Positions 8,019 through 16,638 of a DNA stretch of 64,000 nucleotides are shown here, piece after piece (positions within the stretch are counted from its first letter, which is position 1; each line of letters begins with the position of its first letter). The translations under genes and the position numbers were made by a program. This DNA is from an uncultured Pseudacidovorax sp. (lineage in GTDB: Bacteria; Pseudomonadota; Gammaproteobacteria; Burkholderiales; Burkholderiaceae_C). The notes beneath the pieces were generated by a model. That model searched no databases, was not told the origin of the DNA, and saw only the letters and a list, made by a program, of their open reading frames with translations. The DNA lies in assembly GCF_913773995.1 (NCBI RefSeq), contig NZ_CAJYES010000226.1, positions 1 to 64,000 of the forward strand, given 5' to 3'.

Positions 8019-9203
8019 ATGCCTCTCGCTCCTCTCGCTTTCCTGACCACGCTGCTGCACGTCTTCCTGGCGGTGCGGCTGCTGCCTGCCCTGGCGCAGG
8101 CGACCGGCGCCTGGCCGGTATTTGCCCTGTTGCTGCTGCTGTCTGCCGTGACCATGCCGCTCCCCTTCATGCAGCGCTTTCCGCTGCCGAAGACCTTGCG
8201 CGCGCCCATTCGCTGGTTCGGACTGCTGGCGATGGGCTGGTTCTCCTCGGTGTTCGTGCTGGCGGTGCTGCGCGACGTCGGTCTGCTCTCGGCCTGGGCG
8301 GTCACGCGATTGGCGCATCTGCCTATGAACCGGGCGCCATGGGAACAGGGCAGCGCCCTGGCGGTGATGGCACTGGCCACGGCCGGGTCGCTGGTCGGCT
8401 TTTTCTTCGCGCGCCGCACCCCGCCGGTGCGTCGGGTGGATGTGCCCATCGCCGGCCTGCCAGCTCGGCTCGCCGGCTTCAGCATCGCGCAGCTGAGCGA
8501 TCTGCATGTGGGACCGACCATCCGCGCGGGGTACATCGCGCGGATCGTGGAAGAGGTGAACCGCCTCGGTGCGGACATGGTGGCCATCACCGGTGACCTG
8601 GTCGATGGCTCGGTGGCCGAGCTGCGCGAGCATGTGGCGCCGCTCGCCCGCCTGCGCGCACGCCACGGCACCTTCGTCGTCACTGGCAATCACGAGTACT
8701 ACGCCGGTGCCCATGCCTGGGTCGCCGAATTGCGCCGGCTGGGCCTGAAAGTCCTGCTCAACGAGCATGTGGTGCTGCAGACGCGCAGCGTGCATGGAGC
8801 CCAGACCGACGAAGAAATCCTCGACAGTGCCCTTCTGGTGGCGGGGGTGACCGACTACACGGCGGGCCACTTCGATGCGGCGCACGAAAGTGATCCGCAG
8901 GCGGCGCTGCTCGATGCCCCGCCCATGGTCGCGACGCGCATCCTGCTCGCCCACCAGCCGCGCAGTGCGCCGGCGGCGGCGGAAGCCGGCTTCCAGCTGC
9001 AGTTGTCCGGCCACACGCATGGGGGCCAGTTTTTTCCCTGGAACCTCTTCGTGCCGCTGCAGCAGCCCTTCACCGCGGGCCTGCACCGCCTGCAGGACAT
9101 GTGGGTCTATGTGAGCCGCGGCTCGGGCTATTGGGGCCCGCCCAAGCGGCTGGGCGCCCCTTCTGAAATCACCCTCGTCACGCTTCGGCGCGGGAGCGAG
9201 TGA
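8019..9203 (+). CDS. Membrane-anchored metallophosphoesterase
   Basis: This 394-residue protein starts with about four hydrophobic helices (residues 1-125) and then has a calcineurin-like phosphoesterase domain. All five metal and active-site blocks are visible: SDLHVG (Asp161, His163), GDLVDGS, GNHEYY, the HQPRS block and GHTHGGQ. The layout matches the YaeI/YkuE-type membrane phosphodiesterases, some of which act on lipid A precursors such as UDP-diacylglucosamine or on other phosphodiesters; the substrate here is unknown. No Shine-Dalgarno is obvious; instead a perfect hairpin lies just upstream. The gene converges on the udgX gene, whose stop overlaps its end by 26 bp. Confidence 0.88.
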   Translation: MPLAPLAFLTTLLHVFLAVRLLPALAQATGAWPVFALLLLLSAVTMPLPFMQRFPLPKTLRAPIRWFGLLAMGWFSSVFVLAVLRDVGLLSAWAVTRLAHLPMNRAPWEQGSALAVMALATAGSLVGFFFARRTPPVRRVDVPIAGLPARLAGFSIAQLSDLHVGPTIRAGYIARIVEEVNRLGADMVAITGDLVDGSVAELREHVAPLARLRARHGTFVVTGNHEYYAGAHAWVAELRRLGLKVLLNEHVVLQTRSVHGAQTDEEILDSALLVAGVTDYTAGHFDAAHESDPQAALLDAPPMVATRILLAHQPRSAPAAAEAGFQLQLSGHTHGGQFFPWNLFVPLQQPFTAGLHRLQDMWVYVSRGSGYWGPPKRLGAPSEITLVTLRRGSE

Positions 9204-10737
9204 CGGCGCCCTCCTCGCCCGCCAGATAAGGGCTGGCAAGAGCCAGGTCGTCCAGCCAGGCCCGCCACGCCGTATCGCGCTCTGCGGGATCGCCGCGCAG
9301 CAGCGCGGAAGGATGAAGGGTGACGAGCACGGGAATGTCGTCCGGGCCGCTCAACCAATGACCCCGCTCGGTCATGACGGGGACGGCGCGTCCGATCAAC
9401 GCCCGGGCCGCCGTTGCGCCCAGAGCGACGAACGCCCTCGGGCGCACCAGCGCGATTTCCCGCTCCAGCCACTGCTGACAGGCCAGCACCTCGCGCTGCC
9501 CGGGACTCTTGTGGATGCGTCGCGTGCCGCGCAGCTCGAACTTGAAATGCTTCACCGCGTTGGTCAGATACAGCGACTCGCGCGCCCATCCCAGCTCCTC
9601 CAGCGCCTTGTCCAGGAGACGCCCGGCCGGGCCCACGAAGGGATGGCCCGCCAGGTCCTCCTGGTCGCCCGGCTGCTCGCCGACCAGCATCAGCGGGGGG
9701 TGCAACGCGCCTTCGCCGAACACCGACTGCGTCGCATGCTCGCCGATGGGGCAGTCGCGGCAGCGGTCGGTGGCCTGCGCTAGAGACGCCAGGGTCTCGC
9801 GCGGATCGCCTGCATCGTCCGCGGCAGGCAGCGGCGCGCGGATGGGGATGCGCCGTCGCGGCGTCGAGGCCGCCGCCTGGACCATGCGCCCGGTGCGTTC
9901 CGCCGCCTGCGCGGCCAGCGGCGCAATCAACTGCGCCTCTGGCAGATTCGACCAATACTTGCGCGGCATTTCCCGCGTCATCATCGACAGCTTGAGCCGG
10001 GCAGGATTGAAGATGTGGGCGTAATAGGTCAGCCACAGCGCCTCGCCCTCATCGGGCCCCGGCGCCTGCGTCCGCGAGGCGCCCGGGCCGAATTCCAGCT
10101 CGCCCGGCAATGCCCCCTCGCCCGCCAGTGGCGGGCCATCGGGCGGTGCCGGCGTCCAGCGCACCGAGCATTCGGGCGTCAGGATTGCCCAGTGCATCTG
10201 CGTGAAGCGCCGCACAAAAAAGGGCGCGACCGCTTCGACGATGTGATGTTCCGGCTCGAACCAGGCCACGGACAGCGGCGGCTCGCCCTCCGGCTGACCG
10301 ACCGGCCGGAACCGCACGAAGGCTTTCATCTTGTGCATGTCTCGACGGACCGACTGCAGCATCTGCCGCGCGCGCAGCCGGTCAGGGTCGAGCGGGTCCT
10401 GGCGAAGACCACGTTCGTGCACCAAACGCCACAGGAGCCGATAGAGCAGTGCAAAGCGCTGAGGGTCTTGATGCAGCACCACCTTCTCGCACAGGGTGAT
10501 GAAGGCGGGCGGCACCACGAGCCGGGCAGGGCCCGAGCCACCAAGCGGTCGTCGTGACGGCGGGGCCGGCGCAGGTCTGGGCTGTGCTTCCGATTGCCAC
10601 AACTCGGGCGCCGGATGAGCCGGCGTCTGCCAGACCACCTCGTCGGGTGGCACGAGCGACGCGAGCAGCGTGCGTGCCTCACGACGGAAGCCAGGCCAAT
10701 CGATCTCGCTTTCCAGGGTGATGACACGGAGACTCAT
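9178..10737 (-). CDS. udgX: UdgX-family uracil-DNA protein fused to DUF4130/TIGR03915 domain
   Basis: This 519-residue fusion has an N-terminal DUF4130/TIGR03915 domain (roughly 1-270) and a C-terminal UdgX-type uracil-DNA glycosylase. Visible in the latter are the iron-sulfur cysteines CRDC (Cys326, Cys329), motif A GEQPGDQED (from residue 353), the loop RRIHKSP with His about 409, a further Cys about 420, and motif B LHPSALLR. In UdgX the histidine of this loop bonds covalently to the deoxyribose after uracil removal, so the protein stays on the site. The radical SAM gene just upstream is the usual partner of the N-terminal domain, so both probably work in DNA repair. The start at 10737 was taken as the ATG of MSLRVITLE. 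Confidence 0.9.
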   Translation of the reverse strand: MSLRVITLESEIDWPGFRREARTLLASLVPPDEVVWQTPAHPAPELWQSEAQPRPAPAPPSRRPLGGSGPARLVVPPAFITLCEKVVLHQDPQRFALLYRLLWRLVHERGLRQDPLDPDRLRARQMLQSVRRDMHKMKAFVRFRPVGQPEGEPPLSVAWFEPEHHIVEAVAPFFVRRFTQMHWAILTPECSVRWTPAPPDGPPLAGEGALPGELEFGPGASRTQAPGPDEGEALWLTYYAHIFNPARLKLSMMTREMPRKYWSNLPEAQLIAPLAAQAAERTGRMVQAAASTPRRRIPIRAPLPAADDAGDPRETLASLAQATDRCRDCPIGEHATQSVFGEGALHPPLMLVGEQPGDQEDLAGHPFVGPAGRLLDKALEELGWARESLYLTNAVKHFKFELRGTRRIHKSPGQREVLACQQWLEREIALVRPRAFVALGATAARALIGRAVPVMTERGHWLSGPDDIPVLVTLHPSALLRGDPAERDTAWRAWLDDLALASPYLAGEEGAVTRSRAEA

Positions 10738-10908
10738 GACTCGCAAGGTAGGCAAACGGAAGCGCTCGTTTTGTAGGCAGGCGACCCGCGGCGTACAGGG
10801 CAGATTCATGCGCCTGGGTCAGTGGGGGACTGCAGCGCGTGCGCGGCCCCATGGCCGCGCGAACGCCCGCGGAGCCCACTCGCACAGGGCATACGCACTC
10901 AGCGCCTC

Positions 10909-12213
10909 TCAGAAAAGGCTGGCCTGCGCGGGCTCGGCACGCCGGGTGAGCCGCGCGCGCAAGTCGGGCGACTCCAGCGCCCGCGCCGGCCGATGGCCAT
11001 CGAGCTGCACGAAGGGCATCACGCGCGCCACCGGCACACGCAGGCGGCGCAGGTCTTCGGCCCGCAGACGCCGGTGCCGGCGCGCTGCCATCAACTGCTC
11101 CACCGCGCGCACGCCGAGGCCCGGCACCCGCAGCAGCAACTCGCGCGGCGCGGTGTTGAGATCCACCGGAAACCGCTCGCGGTGCGCCAGCGCCCAGGCC
11201 AGCTTGGGATCGACATCCAGCGCCAGCATGCCCTGCTGAGAGGACGGCACGATCTCGTGGTGCTCGAAGCCATAGAAGCGCATCAGCCAGTCGGCCTGGT
11301 AGAGCCGGTGCTCCCGCATGAGCGGGGGCGCCGCAGGAGGCAGGCGGCTGGCCGCATCGGGGATGGGGCTGAATGCCGAGTAGTACACGCGCCGCAGACG
11401 ATAGGCACCATAGAGGTTGGCGCTGGTGTCCAGGATGGAGGCGTCGGTCGCGGCATCGGCGCCCACGATCATCTGCGTGCTCTGGCCAGCCGGCGCGAAA
11501 CGCGGCGCCTTGCCACGGCGCGGACCGGTCACCGGCAAGGACACCGCCTTGGACGCGGCGGCCGCGTCGTCGCCGGCCTGGCCCTTGGCCTCGCCGATGT
11601 GCACGGCCATGCGCGCCATGGAGCGTCGGATGGCCGTCGCATCTTTCTCGGGCGCCAGCGCCTCCAGCCCGGCCGGGGTGGGCAGCTCGACATTGATGCT
11701 CAGTCGGTCGGCATAACGACCGGCGCGCGCCAGCAGCACCGGATCGGCATCGGGGATGGTCTTGAGGTGGATGTAGCCGCGGAAGTCGTGCTCCTCTCGC
11801 AGCATGCGCGCCACCTCCACCAGCTGCTCCATGGTGTAGTCGGGGCTGCGGATGATGCCGCTGGACAGGAACAGCCCCTCGATGCAGTTGCGGGCGTAGA
11901 AGTCGAGGGTGAGGTGCACCACCTCGTCCACCGAGAAGCGTGCGCGCGGCACGTTGCTGCTCACGCGGTTGATGCAGTAGAGGCAGTCGTACTGGCAGAA
12001 GTTGGTGAGCAGGATCTTCAGCAGCGAGATGCATCGGCCGTCGGGCGCGTAGCTGTGGCAGATGCCCATGCCCTCGGTCGAGCCCATGCCGCGCCCGCCG
12101 CGCGAGTCCCGCTTGTCCGTGCCCGAGGAGGCACACGAGGCGTCGTATTTGGCGGCGTCGGCCAGGATCGCGAGCTTGCGTTGGATGTCCACTGGATGAA
12201 TATACAGTGACAT
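10909..12213 (-). CDS. Putative DNA modification/repair radical SAM protein (TIGR03916)
   Basis: This 434-residue protein carries the radical SAM cluster motif CX3CX2C (Cys73, Cys77, Cys80 in NFCQYDCLYCINR) for a 4Fe-4S cluster and S-adenosylmethionine cleavage. The N-terminal stretch KLAILADAAKYDASCASSG and the C-terminal helix-hairpin-helix (NTAPRELLLRVPGLGVRAVE), a non-specific DNA-binding element, match the TIGR03916 family. That family is found next to TIGR03915 proteins in many bacteria, as here, where the two genes are 171 bp apart on the same strand. The name reflects context; no reaction has been established that I know of. Likely cytoplasmic. Confidence 0.88.
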   Translation of the reverse strand: MSLYIHPVDIQRKLAILADAAKYDASCASSGTDKRDSRGGRGMGSTEGMGICHSYAPDGRCISLLKILLTNFCQYDCLYCINRVSSNVPRARFSVDEVVHLTLDFYARNCIEGLFLSSGIIRSPDYTMEQLVEVARMLREEHDFRGYIHLKTIPDADPVLLARAGRYADRLSINVELPTPAGLEALAPEKDATAIRRSMARMAVHIGEAKGQAGDDAAAASKAVSLPVTGPRRGKAPRFAPAGQSTQMIVGADAATDASILDTSANLYGAYRLRRVYYSAFSPIPDAASRLPPAAPPLMREHRLYQADWLMRFYGFEHHEIVPSSQQGMLALDVDPKLAWALAHRERFPVDLNTAPRELLLRVPGLGVRAVEQLMAARRHRRLRAEDLRRLRVPVARVMPFVQLDGHRPARALESPDLRARLTRRAEPAQASLF

Positions 12214-12244
12214 CGGCCCGCGGCCGCCTTGCCCTCGTCCCCGA

Positions 12245-13231
12245 TCAGGTCTTGTGCGGCGCGCGCCGGTGGCGCGCGCGGAATTCGGTCATGGCATAGA
12301 GCACCAATGCCACGACCAGCGGCAGGAGGTAATAGACCGCGCGGTAGGCGAGCAGCGCGCCGAGCAGCAGCGCCTGCGGCACCTGATGGGACAGCAGCGC
12401 CACGAACACGGCCTCCAGCACACCCAGGCCGGCCGGAACATGGGTGATCACTCCGGCCACCGCTGCCACCAGCAGCACCGCCAGCACCTGGAGATAGTCG
12501 ACCCGCCCCTGCAGCAGCAGCCACACGATGCCGCCCATCAGAGACCAGTTGGCCGCGGACAGCCCCAGCTGCAGCACGCCCATCCGCAGCGAGGGCACTT
12601 CCAGCACATGGCCTCTCACGGTGAGCGTCCGGCCGCCGGCCAACGCACAGACCAGCAGGTATCCGATTGCGGCGCCGACGAGCACCACGCCCAGCACCCG
12701 AAGTCCGCCACTGTCGATGCGCCACTCCGGGGGTAGCGCCAGCGGGGACAGGGCGAAGGCAGCGCCGGCCACCAGCAGGTAGCCGATCCAATTGGTGAGC
12801 ATCGAGAAGCCGAGCACGCGCGTGATGTCCGATGCACGCAGGCCCAGTCGGGAATAGAGCCGGTAGCGGAACGCCACGCCCCCCACCAGCGAGCCGAAGT
12901 TCAGGTTGAAGGCATAGCTGATGAACGCAACCCCCATCACCGTGGGCGCCCCGAGCCGATGGCCGGTGAGATGCCGGCCCAGAAGGTCGAAGGTCGTGTA
13001 GAGCGCGAAGCTCATGGCCGCCAGCACCGCGGCCCCGGCCACCAGCACCGCAGGCAAGGCGCGCAGTGCTGCGAGCACCTCGTCCCATTCGATCGTGCGT
13101 GCCTGCTGCACGATCAGCCAGGCCACTCCCGCGAGGAAAGCCCAGAGCGCAATGCGCTTCAGCCATGTCCACCACGGGCGCGCCGGCGGCGGCTGCCTTG
13201 CCGGCGCATGTGCGGACAAAGCGGCCGGCAT
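12245..13231 (-). CDS. ybhN: YbhN-type (LPG synthase TM-like, UPF0104) membrane protein
   Basis: This 328-residue integral membrane protein has about eight hydrophobic helices and the motifs SYAFNLNFGSLVGG, GVITHVPAGLGVLEAVF and YRAVYYLLPL, which define the lysylphosphatidylglycerol-synthase-like transmembrane family (PF03706). It lacks the catalytic transferase domain of MprF. In Escherichia coli ybhN is part of the ybhP-clsB-ybhN set, and the same order is found here, with the start of ybhN only 2 bp from the stop of clsB. A role in phospholipid handling is inferred from these neighbours. Confidence 0.87.
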   Translation of the reverse strand: MPAALSAHAPARQPPPARPWWTWLKRIALWAFLAGVAWLIVQQARTIEWDEVLAALRALPAVLVAGAAVLAAMSFALYTTFDLLGRHLTGHRLGAPTVMGVAFISYAFNLNFGSLVGGVAFRYRLYSRLGLRASDITRVLGFSMLTNWIGYLLVAGAAFALSPLALPPEWRIDSGGLRVLGVVLVGAAIGYLLVCALAGGRTLTVRGHVLEVPSLRMGVLQLGLSAANWSLMGGIVWLLLQGRVDYLQVLAVLLVAAVAGVITHVPAGLGVLEAVFVALLSHQVPQALLLGALLAYRAVYYLLPLVVALVLYAMTEFRARHRRAPHKT

Positions 13232-13233
13232 GG

Positions 13234-14526
13234 TCAGACCACGTCAGCGTGCTGCGCGCTCAGCGGCGCAGCGGCCGCCTGCGGCGGCACCGCGGGCTTG
13301 AGCTGCGGCACATGCCGCGGCAGCCAGCTGGTCAGCGAGGGATACCAGCGCAGGAAATGGAAGACGAAGAAGCTGCGAACCAGTCGCCAGCCGCTCCATT
13401 CCTCTGCCAGGTCTTCGGCCGCGATCTGCTTGCAGCTGTGGCGCATCAGATCCTCCAGCCGCTCGGACAGCACCCGGTTGAAGCCCTCGCCGCGCAACAC
13501 CACATTGGCTTCGAGGTTGAGCGATAGCGACAACGGGTCCAGGTTGCTGGAGCCCACGGTGCTCCACGCATCGTCGACCAATGCGACCTTGCCATGCAGG
13601 GGCCGCTCGCAGTACTCGTAGATGCGCACGCCCGCATGCAGCAGGTGGTGGTAGAGCATGCTGGCCGCCTTCTTCACGATGGGCATGTCCGGCTCGCCCT
13701 GCAGGATCAGCCGCACATCCACCCCGCGCCGCGCCGCCTGTCGCAGCGCCTTGATGAAGCGATAGCCCGGAAAGAAGTAGGCATTGGCGATCACCACCCG
13801 GTGGCGGGCCCGGCGGATGGCGTCCAGGTAGTGCCTTTCGATGTCGGTCGTGTGGTGGCGGTTGTCGCGGGTCACTAGCAGCGCCTGCACGCCCTGGGCT
13901 GCCTGCGGCCCTCGCAACCGCGTGGCGGTGGGCGGCGCCTCCTGCCGTTCGGGCGATTGGGCCAGCGCGTGCACTCGCCTGATGCGGCGCCGGTACCAGC
14001 GCGGCTTGCGCGCACCCAGCGCGATCTCTCTCAGCACGAAGCGGTGTAGTTCGCCCACGATGGGGCCGCGCAACTCCACCGAGTAGTCCTGCTTGGCCTC
14101 GGGCCCGAAGTCGGCCAAGTGATCGGCCGAGTAGTTGATCCCGCCGATGAAGGCACGCCAGCCGTCGACCACCACGATCTTGCGGTGCATGCGCCGGAAG
14201 ACGTTCAGGCGCTTGCCGAACACGCGCTCGCCCGGGTCGAAGACCCGCACCTTCACCCCCGCCGCCGCCAGCTCGCCGAGGAAGCGCGCGGACAGATCGG
14301 GCGAGCCGAAGCCGTCGATCATCAGGTCGATGCTGACGCCCCGTCGTCCGGCTTCGCAAAGTGCTTCATGCAGCGCCAGACCGACCTTGTCCTCGAAAAG
14401 GATGAACGTCTCGATCACCACTTCGCGCTCGGCGCGGCGGATGGCCTCGAACACACGCGGGAAGAAGGCCTCGCCGTTCTCCAGCAGTTCGACGTCGTTG
14501 TCAGGATGCCATGTGGGCGCGGTCAT
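13234..14526 (-). CDS. clsB: Cardiolipin synthase B
   Basis: This 430-residue phospholipase-D superfamily enzyme has two HKD motifs, MHRKIVVVDG (His114, Lys116, Asp121) and LHGKVALVDD (His311, Lys313, Asp318), each followed by the Gly/Ser-Asn segment (GGINYSADH and GSSNLD). ClsB makes cardiolipin or phosphatidylglycerol by phosphatidyl transfer at the inner membrane. There are no N-terminal transmembrane helices, as expected for ClsB rather than ClsA. It is the middle gene of a leftward ybhP-clsB-ybhN operon, with a 27-bp gap upstream and a 2-bp gap downstream. Confidence 0.92.
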   Translation of the reverse strand: MTAPTWHPDNDVELLENGEAFFPRVFEAIRRAEREVVIETFILFEDKVGLALHEALCEAGRRGVSIDLMIDGFGSPDLSARFLGELAAAGVKVRVFDPGERVFGKRLNVFRRMHRKIVVVDGWRAFIGGINYSADHLADFGPEAKQDYSVELRGPIVGELHRFVLREIALGARKPRWYRRRIRRVHALAQSPERQEAPPTATRLRGPQAAQGVQALLVTRDNRHHTTDIERHYLDAIRRARHRVVIANAYFFPGYRFIKALRQAARRGVDVRLILQGEPDMPIVKKAASMLYHHLLHAGVRIYEYCERPLHGKVALVDDAWSTVGSSNLDPLSLSLNLEANVVLRGEGFNRVLSERLEDLMRHSCKQIAAEDLAEEWSGWRLVRSFFVFHFLRWYPSLTSWLPRHVPQLKPAVPPQAAAAPLSAQHADVV

Positions 14527-14553
14527 GGGTGAGGTCGCTCCAGGGGCAACAGG

Positions 14554-15366
14554 TCAGAGGTGGATTTCCGCCACCAGGGGCGCGTGGTCCGACAGGTGGG
14601 ACCAGGGCGTGCGCGGCAGCACCACGGGCGATGAGACGCCGGCGTTGCGCACATAGATGCGGTCCAGCGGCAGCAGGGGAAAACGGGCGGGGAAGGTGCG
14701 GGCCGGCCTGCCGTTGGCGGTCATGAAGACCTCCTTGAGTCCGGCGCCGTCTTCCAGCACCTGATTGGCGCGGCTGCGCCAGTCGTTGAAGTCGCCTGCG
14801 ACGATCAGCGGCGCATTTGCCGGCACCTCGTCGCGGACGATGTGGCACAGCAGCTCCAGCTGCTGCTGGCGATGGGACTCGGCCAGGCCCAGGTGGGCGC
14901 AGATGGCGTGCAGATCGTCCACCCGGCCCGGCATGCGGACCACGCAATGCAGCAGCCCGCGCTTCTCCGGACCCGCCACGGAGACATCGTGGTTGCGGTG
15001 GTGCACGATCGGAAACTTGGACAGCAGCGCATTGCCATGGTGCCCGCGCGGATAGACCGCATTGCGCCCATAGGCGAACTGCGGCCACATCGTGTCGGCC
15101 AGGAATTCGTAATGCGGCGCCTCGGGCCAGTTGTCCACTCTGCGCGCGTGGCGCTGATGGGTCCCCAGCACTTCCTGCAGAAAGACGACATCCGCCCCCA
15201 CCGTGCGCACCGCCTCGCGCAACTCGGGAAGGATGAAGCGCCGGTTGAAGGTGGTGAAGCCCTTGTGCGTGTTGACCGTCATCACCTTCAGGCGACGCAC
15301 GGCCGCAGACGCGGAGGCCGGCTCGGCAAGAGGCTGTTGCAGTTCGGATTGAGGCAATGAAGACAC
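14554..15366 (-). CDS. ybhP: Endonuclease/exonuclease/phosphatase family protein, YbhP-type
   Basis: This 270-residue protein belongs to the EEP superfamily of metal-dependent hydrolases (DNase I, inositol phosphatases, sphingomyelinases). Characteristic blocks are [10 protein letters not shown] with the metal-binding Asn, FLQEVLG (Glu), [12 protein letters not shown] (Asp and Asn) and the C-terminal [10 protein letters not shown] (Asp-His pair). No signal peptide is seen. In E. coli ybhP precedes clsB, as here. The frame is open to an ATG at 15567, but that would run through an inverted repeat; a GTG at 15366 gives a length like the E. coli protein. The ATG at 15282 would be too short at the N-terminus. 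Confidence 0.82.
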   Translation of the reverse strand: MSSLPQSELQQPLAEPASASAAVRRLKVMTVNTHKGFTTFNRRFILPELREAVRTVGADVVFLQEVLGTHQRHARRVDNWPEAPHYEFLADTMWPQFAYGRNAVYPRGHHGNALLSKFPIVHHRNHDVSVAGPEKRGLLHCVVRMPGRVDDLHAICAHLGLAESHRQQQLELLCHIVRDEVPANAPLIVAGDFNDWRSRANQVLEDGAGLKEVFMTANGRPARTFPARFPLLPLDRIYVRNAGVSSPVVLPRTPWSHLSDHAPLVAEIHL

Positions 15367-15399
15367 GGGGCGAGTTGTAGGCGGCAGCCAGGACACGGG

Positions 15400-15487
15400 C
15401 TGTAGGAGCGCGTCCGGTTCCCCGCGCCTACTTTTTCGCCAGCGTCTTTCGCTTCGGCTGCGGGCGACGCGCAAGGCGCTCCTACAG
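15400..15487. repeat. REP-like inverted pair with GTAGGAGCGC ends
   Basis: CTGTAGGAGCGC (15400-15411) and its exact complement GCGCTCCTACAG (15476-15487) flank 64 bp. The GTAGGAGCG core is like the REP sequences common in Pseudomonas and Xanthomonas. It lies between the divergent ybhP and secreted-protein genes. Confidence 0.65.
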
Positions 15488-15599
15488 GGCTGCGCCGTCC
15501 TTGCCCACACGGGCTGTCCAGACGGCGCCGCTACGGTCACGCCACGTCGTCGGGATGGCGACGTCATCCCGCAACTTCATCCACCAGAAGGAGATTCCC

Positions 15600-16019
15600 A
15601 TGACCCGCACCACTCGCACCCTCTGCACCCTTGCCGCCGCCGGCCTGATGGCCGTCGGTGCCAGCGCCATCGCACAGACCGCCGTGCCTGCGACGCAGGG
15701 CCAACAAAGCACCATGACGCCGGCCGGGGTGCCCAACCCCACGCAGCGCCCTGACGGCACGATGCCGGCCCAACGCGACAACGTGCGTGCCGAGGCCCGT
15801 GCGAACAACCGCATGCAGGACAACACCACCACGCCCAGCGGCCAGGCCAGCACCATGATGCAGGGCAAGCCCAACGCCACGCCGCAGGTCAACCAGAACA
15901 CCCGCGCCGAAGTGCGTGCCGACACCAAGGCCGACATGCAGCGCCGCCCCTACGGCAACACGGGCGAGCGTCCCGACGTGCCGACCAATCCCAAGAACAT
16001 GACCGGCACCCCGAAGTGA
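15600..16019 (+). CDS. Secreted low-complexity hypothetical protein
   Basis: This 139-residue protein begins with a clear Sec signal peptide (TRTTRTLCTLAAAGLMAVGA, cleavage likely after ASAIA). The mature part is hydrophilic and rich in Gln, Asn, Thr, Pro and Met, with repeated blocks of NVRAEARANNR and NTRAEVRADTKADM. It is probably an unfolded periplasmic protein. No family is recognised. AAGGAG lies 7 bp before the ATG, and a strong terminator follows. Confidence 0.7.
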   Translation: MTRTTRTLCTLAAAGLMAVGASAIAQTAVPATQGQQSTMTPAGVPNPTQRPDGTMPAQRDNVRAEARANNRMQDNTTTPSGQASTMMQGKPNATPQVNQNTRAEVRADTKADMQRRPYGNTGERPDVPTNPKNMTGTPK

Positions 16020-16058
16020 CGGACCCAGCGCCGCGCTGCGCGGCGCCGGCAGAAGCAG

Positions 16059-16088
16059 AAAACCCCGGTCTTGCGACCGGGGTTTTTT
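16059..16088. terminator. Strong bidirectional intrinsic terminator
   Basis: AAAACCCCGGTC and GACCGGGGTTTT form a 12-bp perfect stem around the loop TTGC, followed by more T on the right and with A-rich sequence on the left. It sits between the stops of the secreted-protein gene (16019) and the converging Spy-like gene (16111), so it can end transcription from both. Confidence 0.93.
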
Positions 16089-16110
16089 CATGGGCGCCTG
16101 CGCAACCAGA

Positions 16111-16638
16111 TCAGCCGCGGGGCGCGTCGCCGGGACGCGGGCCGTGGCCGCGCGGGCCGTCGCCACGGGCATGCATGCGGGGCAGCGTCTCGGCGTCGAA
16201 GGTCTGTTGCTGCTGCGGCGTCAGCTGCCCATAGAAGCTGCGTGTGGCGTCGGCGATCTTCGCGAAGTGCGCCTGGCGCGCCGCCTGGCGCGCCTGCATG
16301 CGGTCCAGGCGCTCGGGCGTGCTGAGCTTGGCCAGGTCTTCACGCGGGCCGGCGGGAGGCGGCGGCGGCGTGAAGGCGCTGGCATAGCTGTCCCACGCGC
16401 CCTGCTGCGCGGCCGTGAGCTGCAGCTTGGCCTTGAGCGCTTCCATGCGCTTGGCATGATGCTCCTGCATGCGCGCCATGCGCTGTTGCGGGTCCATGGG
16501 CTTGGCATGTCGATGTCCCTGCGCACTTGCTGGGGGCGGGGTGCCGTCCGCAGCGGCCGTGGGCGCGGGCTGCGCAGAGGCAAAGGCGGCGCATGCCAGC
16601 AGACCGGCCGCAACGAGGGAATGACGAAGGGGGTTCAT
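16111..16638 (-). CDS. Spy/CpxP-family (LTXXQ) periplasmic protein
   Basis: This 175-residue protein has a Sec signal peptide (PLRHSLVAAGLLACAAFASA) and an alpha-helical mature part with two LTXXQ motifs, LTAAQQGAWDSYASAF and LTPQQQQTFD. These define the Spy/CpxP family of periplasmic chaperones and envelope-stress sensors. The C-terminus is rich in Gly, Arg, His and Pro and a His-rich segment (GHRHAKP, QEHHAKRM) might bind metal. AAAGGAAGC lies 6-10 bp before the ATG. The gene is divergent from the adenylate cyclase and shares a terminator with the gene to its left. Confidence 0.82.
   Translation of the reverse strand: MNPLRHSLVAAGLLACAAFASAQPAPTAAADGTPPPASAQGHRHAKPMDPQQRMARMQEHHAKRMEALKAKLQLTAAQQGAWDSYASAFTPPPPPAGPREDLAKLSTPERLDRMQARQAARQAHFAKIADATRSFYGQLTPQQQQTFDAETLPRMHARGDGPRGHGPRPGDAPRG

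Noticed and set aside
10679-12136. Alternative leftward frame over the radical SAM gene
   Set aside because: It lacks the radical SAM cluster and has random composition; the frame ending at 10909 has all motifs.
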